Below are positions 62,565 to 64,000 of a DNA stretch of 64,000 nucleotides, piece by piece (the first letter of the stretch is position 1; every line of letters begins with the position of its first letter). Source of the DNA: Novacetimonas pomaceti (lineage in GTDB: Bacteria; Pseudomonadota; Alphaproteobacteria; Acetobacterales; Acetobacteraceae). Under the pieces are notes generated by a model, which made no database searches, was not told the DNA's origin, and saw nothing but the letters and a program-made list of their open reading frames with translations. The position numbers and the translations under genes are program-made. The stretch is from NCBI RefSeq assembly GCF_003207955.1, contig NZ_NOXG01000003.1, forward strand, positions 296,596 to 360,595, in the 5' to 3' direction.

Positions 62565-63293
62565 GGGCAGGCATAGGTAAGCATTGTTTGGAAGAGTTCA
62601 CATGGGCAGTTTAGCCCATTGGGTGAGGATTTTCAGGAATTCTGCAGGCGAGCGGATGTTGAAGCGCCACTCGCACCCGGTCAGGAAGAGATGGAAGTCC
62701 TTGCGTGGTATTCCATTGTATCGCCGCAGATGCCGCTTCGCCTGGCTCCAGAAATTCTCGATGCCGTTGATATCGTTTCCGCCCAGAGCAGGGTGCCTGC
62801 TGTGGGCGATGCGTTCGTGATGGAATTCCGAGACATCCAGTTTGTCGTAAGCGTGCCAGGAATCGCTGTAAACAATTGAATCCGGCTGTACTTTCTTTCG
62901 AATGATCGACATCAACGTCTGATGCCCGGCGTTTGGGATCATGACGGCATGGACACGGCCATGGCGTTTCAGCAGGCCGAAGACAGCCACTTTTCCGGCA
63001 GCGCCCCGACCTTGTTTTCCTTTGCGATGCCCACCGCAATAGCTCTCATCGACTTCGATTCCACCTGAGACCGGCATCTTATGGGCAATCTGTTCCGCGA
63101 TGATCTCTCGTAATTTCCGGTAATACAGGGTCGCTGTCTTGCGATCGACGCCTACGAGTTCAGCGGCATTCCGGGCGGGCGTGGCCGCCACGAAGTGCTC
63201 CAGAAGGCGTTTTTGAATGCTGACAGGCAGCCGGCTGCAACGACGTGCTTTCATGCGATATATCAGGTTTTATTGGCTTACCTATGCCAGCCC
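62565..63293 (-). mobile_element. IS1595-family insertion sequence
   Basis: A 729-bp element bounded by 18-bp inverted repeats that match at 17 positions: GGGCAGGCATAGGTAAGC at 62565-62582 and, inverted, GCTTACCTATGCCAGCCC at 63276-63293. It contains one transposase gene. No 8-bp target duplication is seen (AAAGATAA against AAATAATT), suggesting rearrangement after insertion or recombination between copies. Confidence 0.85.
62598..63254 (-). CDS. IS1595-family transposase (DDE-type)
   Basis: A 218-residue transposase of the ISXO2/IS1016-like group. An N-terminal HTH-like region (NAAELVGVDRKTATLYYRKLREII, given in part) precedes the DDE core: Asp in GGIEVDESYCGGHRKGKQ, Asp in SIVYSDSWHAYDKLD, and NGIENFWSQAKRHLRRYNGI with the final acidic residue and the family's IENFWS motif. 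The frame appears intact. It probably encodes an active enzyme; the gene fills the IS. Confidence 0.92.
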   Translation of the reverse strand: MKARRCSRLPVSIQKRLLEHFVAATPARNAAELVGVDRKTATLYYRKLREIIAEQIAHKMPVSGGIEVDESYCGGHRKGKQGRGAAGKVAVFGLLKRHGRVHAVMIPNAGHQTLMSIIRKKVQPDSIVYSDSWHAYDKLDVSEFHHERIAHSRHPALGGNDINGIENFWSQAKRHLRRYNGIPRKDFHLFLTGCEWRFNIRSPAEFLKILTQWAKLPM

Positions 63294-63423
63294 AAATAAT
63301 TTTAGCTATTAGCGCACAATATAAGAAACATAATAATACATTGCGTTAACATATGTTATATATATTTACATTTTTTAAAAATTTTATATATTTTTCATCA
63401 CAAAATCACGGTGAGAAGATATT
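63294..63423. other. AT-rich region upstream of the terminal ORF
   Basis: About 130 bp with very high A+T (long T and A runs), in sharp contrast to the chromosome core. It should hold the promoter of the following gene, but the composition makes -10-like hexamers uninformative. Confidence 0.4.
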
Positions 63424-63939
63424 ATGAAGATTGACACAAGAATTATTTTCGATCTTACAGACGGGTTCCAATCGTATGTTGAAATGTCTCAGGTACACAG
63501 CGGAATTAGCGTAAAAGAGTCTCGCACATTAATTTGGGGACCTTATATCAAAGTTCCCGCAGGCTCTTGGACAGTAATATTCAACGGCGAGTTCGAAGGC
63601 AAAGAGGCTCAATCATTTTGTGATGTTTGCGCAGAAGGTGGCCTGACCGTCATGGGAATATGCAACCTTCGTTCTGGTAAGGGGAAAATTGCAGAAATTT
63701 CGTTTACAAATATAATAGCGAACACGAATGTCGAATTCCGCGTGACCCCTGCCGCAGGATCGCATATTCGAATTGATAATATCATTTTACAACAACATTC
63801 GGACAATTGTGCCACGATCCCTGACGTGGGTAGAAATTTTGCAATCTATGAGAGATCTGGCCTGAACCTACTCCTTGATGCGGAATCAACAGTCGATCAT
63901 GACGCGGAAATCTCACAGAAGGGTTGTACATCGGGTTAG
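63424..63939 (+). CDS. Unknown protein with a beta-rich domain, low GC (acquired)
   Basis: A 171-residue protein with a fair ribosome site (GTGAGAAG, 6 bp before ATG). It has no signal peptide or transmembrane segment. The alternation of strands (TLIWGPYIKVPAGSWTVIFNGEF, and EFRVTPAAGSHIRIDNIIL, given in part) suggests a beta-sandwich, like ligand- or sugar-binding modules attached to surface-polysaccharide enzymes. That resemblance is weak. The GC content is far below the core genome, and the gene follows an IS, so it was probably acquired horizontally. The window ends 61 bp after its stop. Confidence 0.6.
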   Translation: MKIDTRIIFDLTDGFQSYVEMSQVHSGISVKESRTLIWGPYIKVPAGSWTVIFNGEFEGKEAQSFCDVCAEGGLTVMGICNLRSGKGKIAEISFTNIIANTNVEFRVTPAAGSHIRIDNIILQQHSDNCATIPDVGRNFAIYERSGLNLLLDAESTVDHDAEISQKGCTSG

Positions 63940-64000
63940 ATTATGAAAAAGTCTGTTTTGCACAAAAGAAATTTTCGTAAGCTATAAGAAAACCCGATGC

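Noticed and set aside
62557..63301. 8-bp target duplication around the IS1595 element
   Set aside because: AAAGATAA and AAATAATT do not match; no duplication of 8 bp could be made with small shifts of the ends.

Overview
The window is chromosomal DNA from a GC-rich alphaproteobacterium, most probably an acetic acid bacterium of the Komagataeibacter/Gluconacetobacter group (inference). The reasons are the complete pqqABCDE operon for the cofactor of the periplasmic dehydrogenases, the alphaproteobacterial gene orders mnmE-mnmG-rsmG-parA-parB, trpB-trpA-accD-folC and chvI-chvG, and an ETF/ETF-QO block. No rRNA, CRISPR or prophage was seen. There is one tRNA (Lys, CTT), one intact IS1595-family insertion sequence and one decayed IS3-family remnant.

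Layout. 1-5.9 kb: the 3' end of ftsK, an RluA-type pseudouridine synthase, an unassigned PLP-fold protein, a histidine phosphatase and malic enzyme. 6-8.1 kb: a YnfA membrane protein, a CDP-glycerol-transferase-like protein and tRNA-Lys. 8.5-14.1 kb: the origin-proximal partition block parB-parA-rsmG-mnmG-mnmE, with two perfect parS palindromes inside rsmG and mnmE. 14-22 kb: a divergent alkyltransferase homologue, a quinone oxidoreductase, a glycosyltransferase, then folC-accD-trpA-trpB (minus strand). 22-27.4 kb: corA, rho, an IS3 remnant, a MATE exporter, a likely new small RNA and a 67-aa protein. 27.6-31 kb: etfA, etfB and ETF-QO. 31.2-35.6 kb: a low-oxygen cluster (2OG oxygenase, hemN, an OmpW porin, an unknown protein and an Fnr-type regulator) with two perfect FNR boxes. 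35.8-48.6 kb: AI-2E permease, pqqABCDE, two sugar porters, a Zur-like Fur protein, a flavin reductase, a 3-hydroxyisobutyryl-CoA hydrolase-like protein and SelO. 48.7-54.6 kb: S9 peptidase, DedA, SDR, trmB and metK. 54.7-60 kb: dapB, dnaJ, dnaK and grpE. 60-64 kb: chvI-chvG, then IS1595 and the start of an AT-rich, probably acquired segment.

The most striking feature that the genes do not explain is a family of eleven interspersed elements of about 76 bp. Each is built from two A/T-loop hairpins enclosed in an outer inverted repeat. All lie between genes and within about 90 bp of a stop codon, seven of them between convergent genes. Paired base changes in some copies preserve the stem, so the fold appears to be under selection. 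They look like mobile or amplified bidirectional terminators. The second most interesting signal is an orphan promoter-hairpins-terminator unit at 26.89-27.06 kb, which predicts a structured small RNA.

All functions are assigned by reading motifs; no database search was possible.
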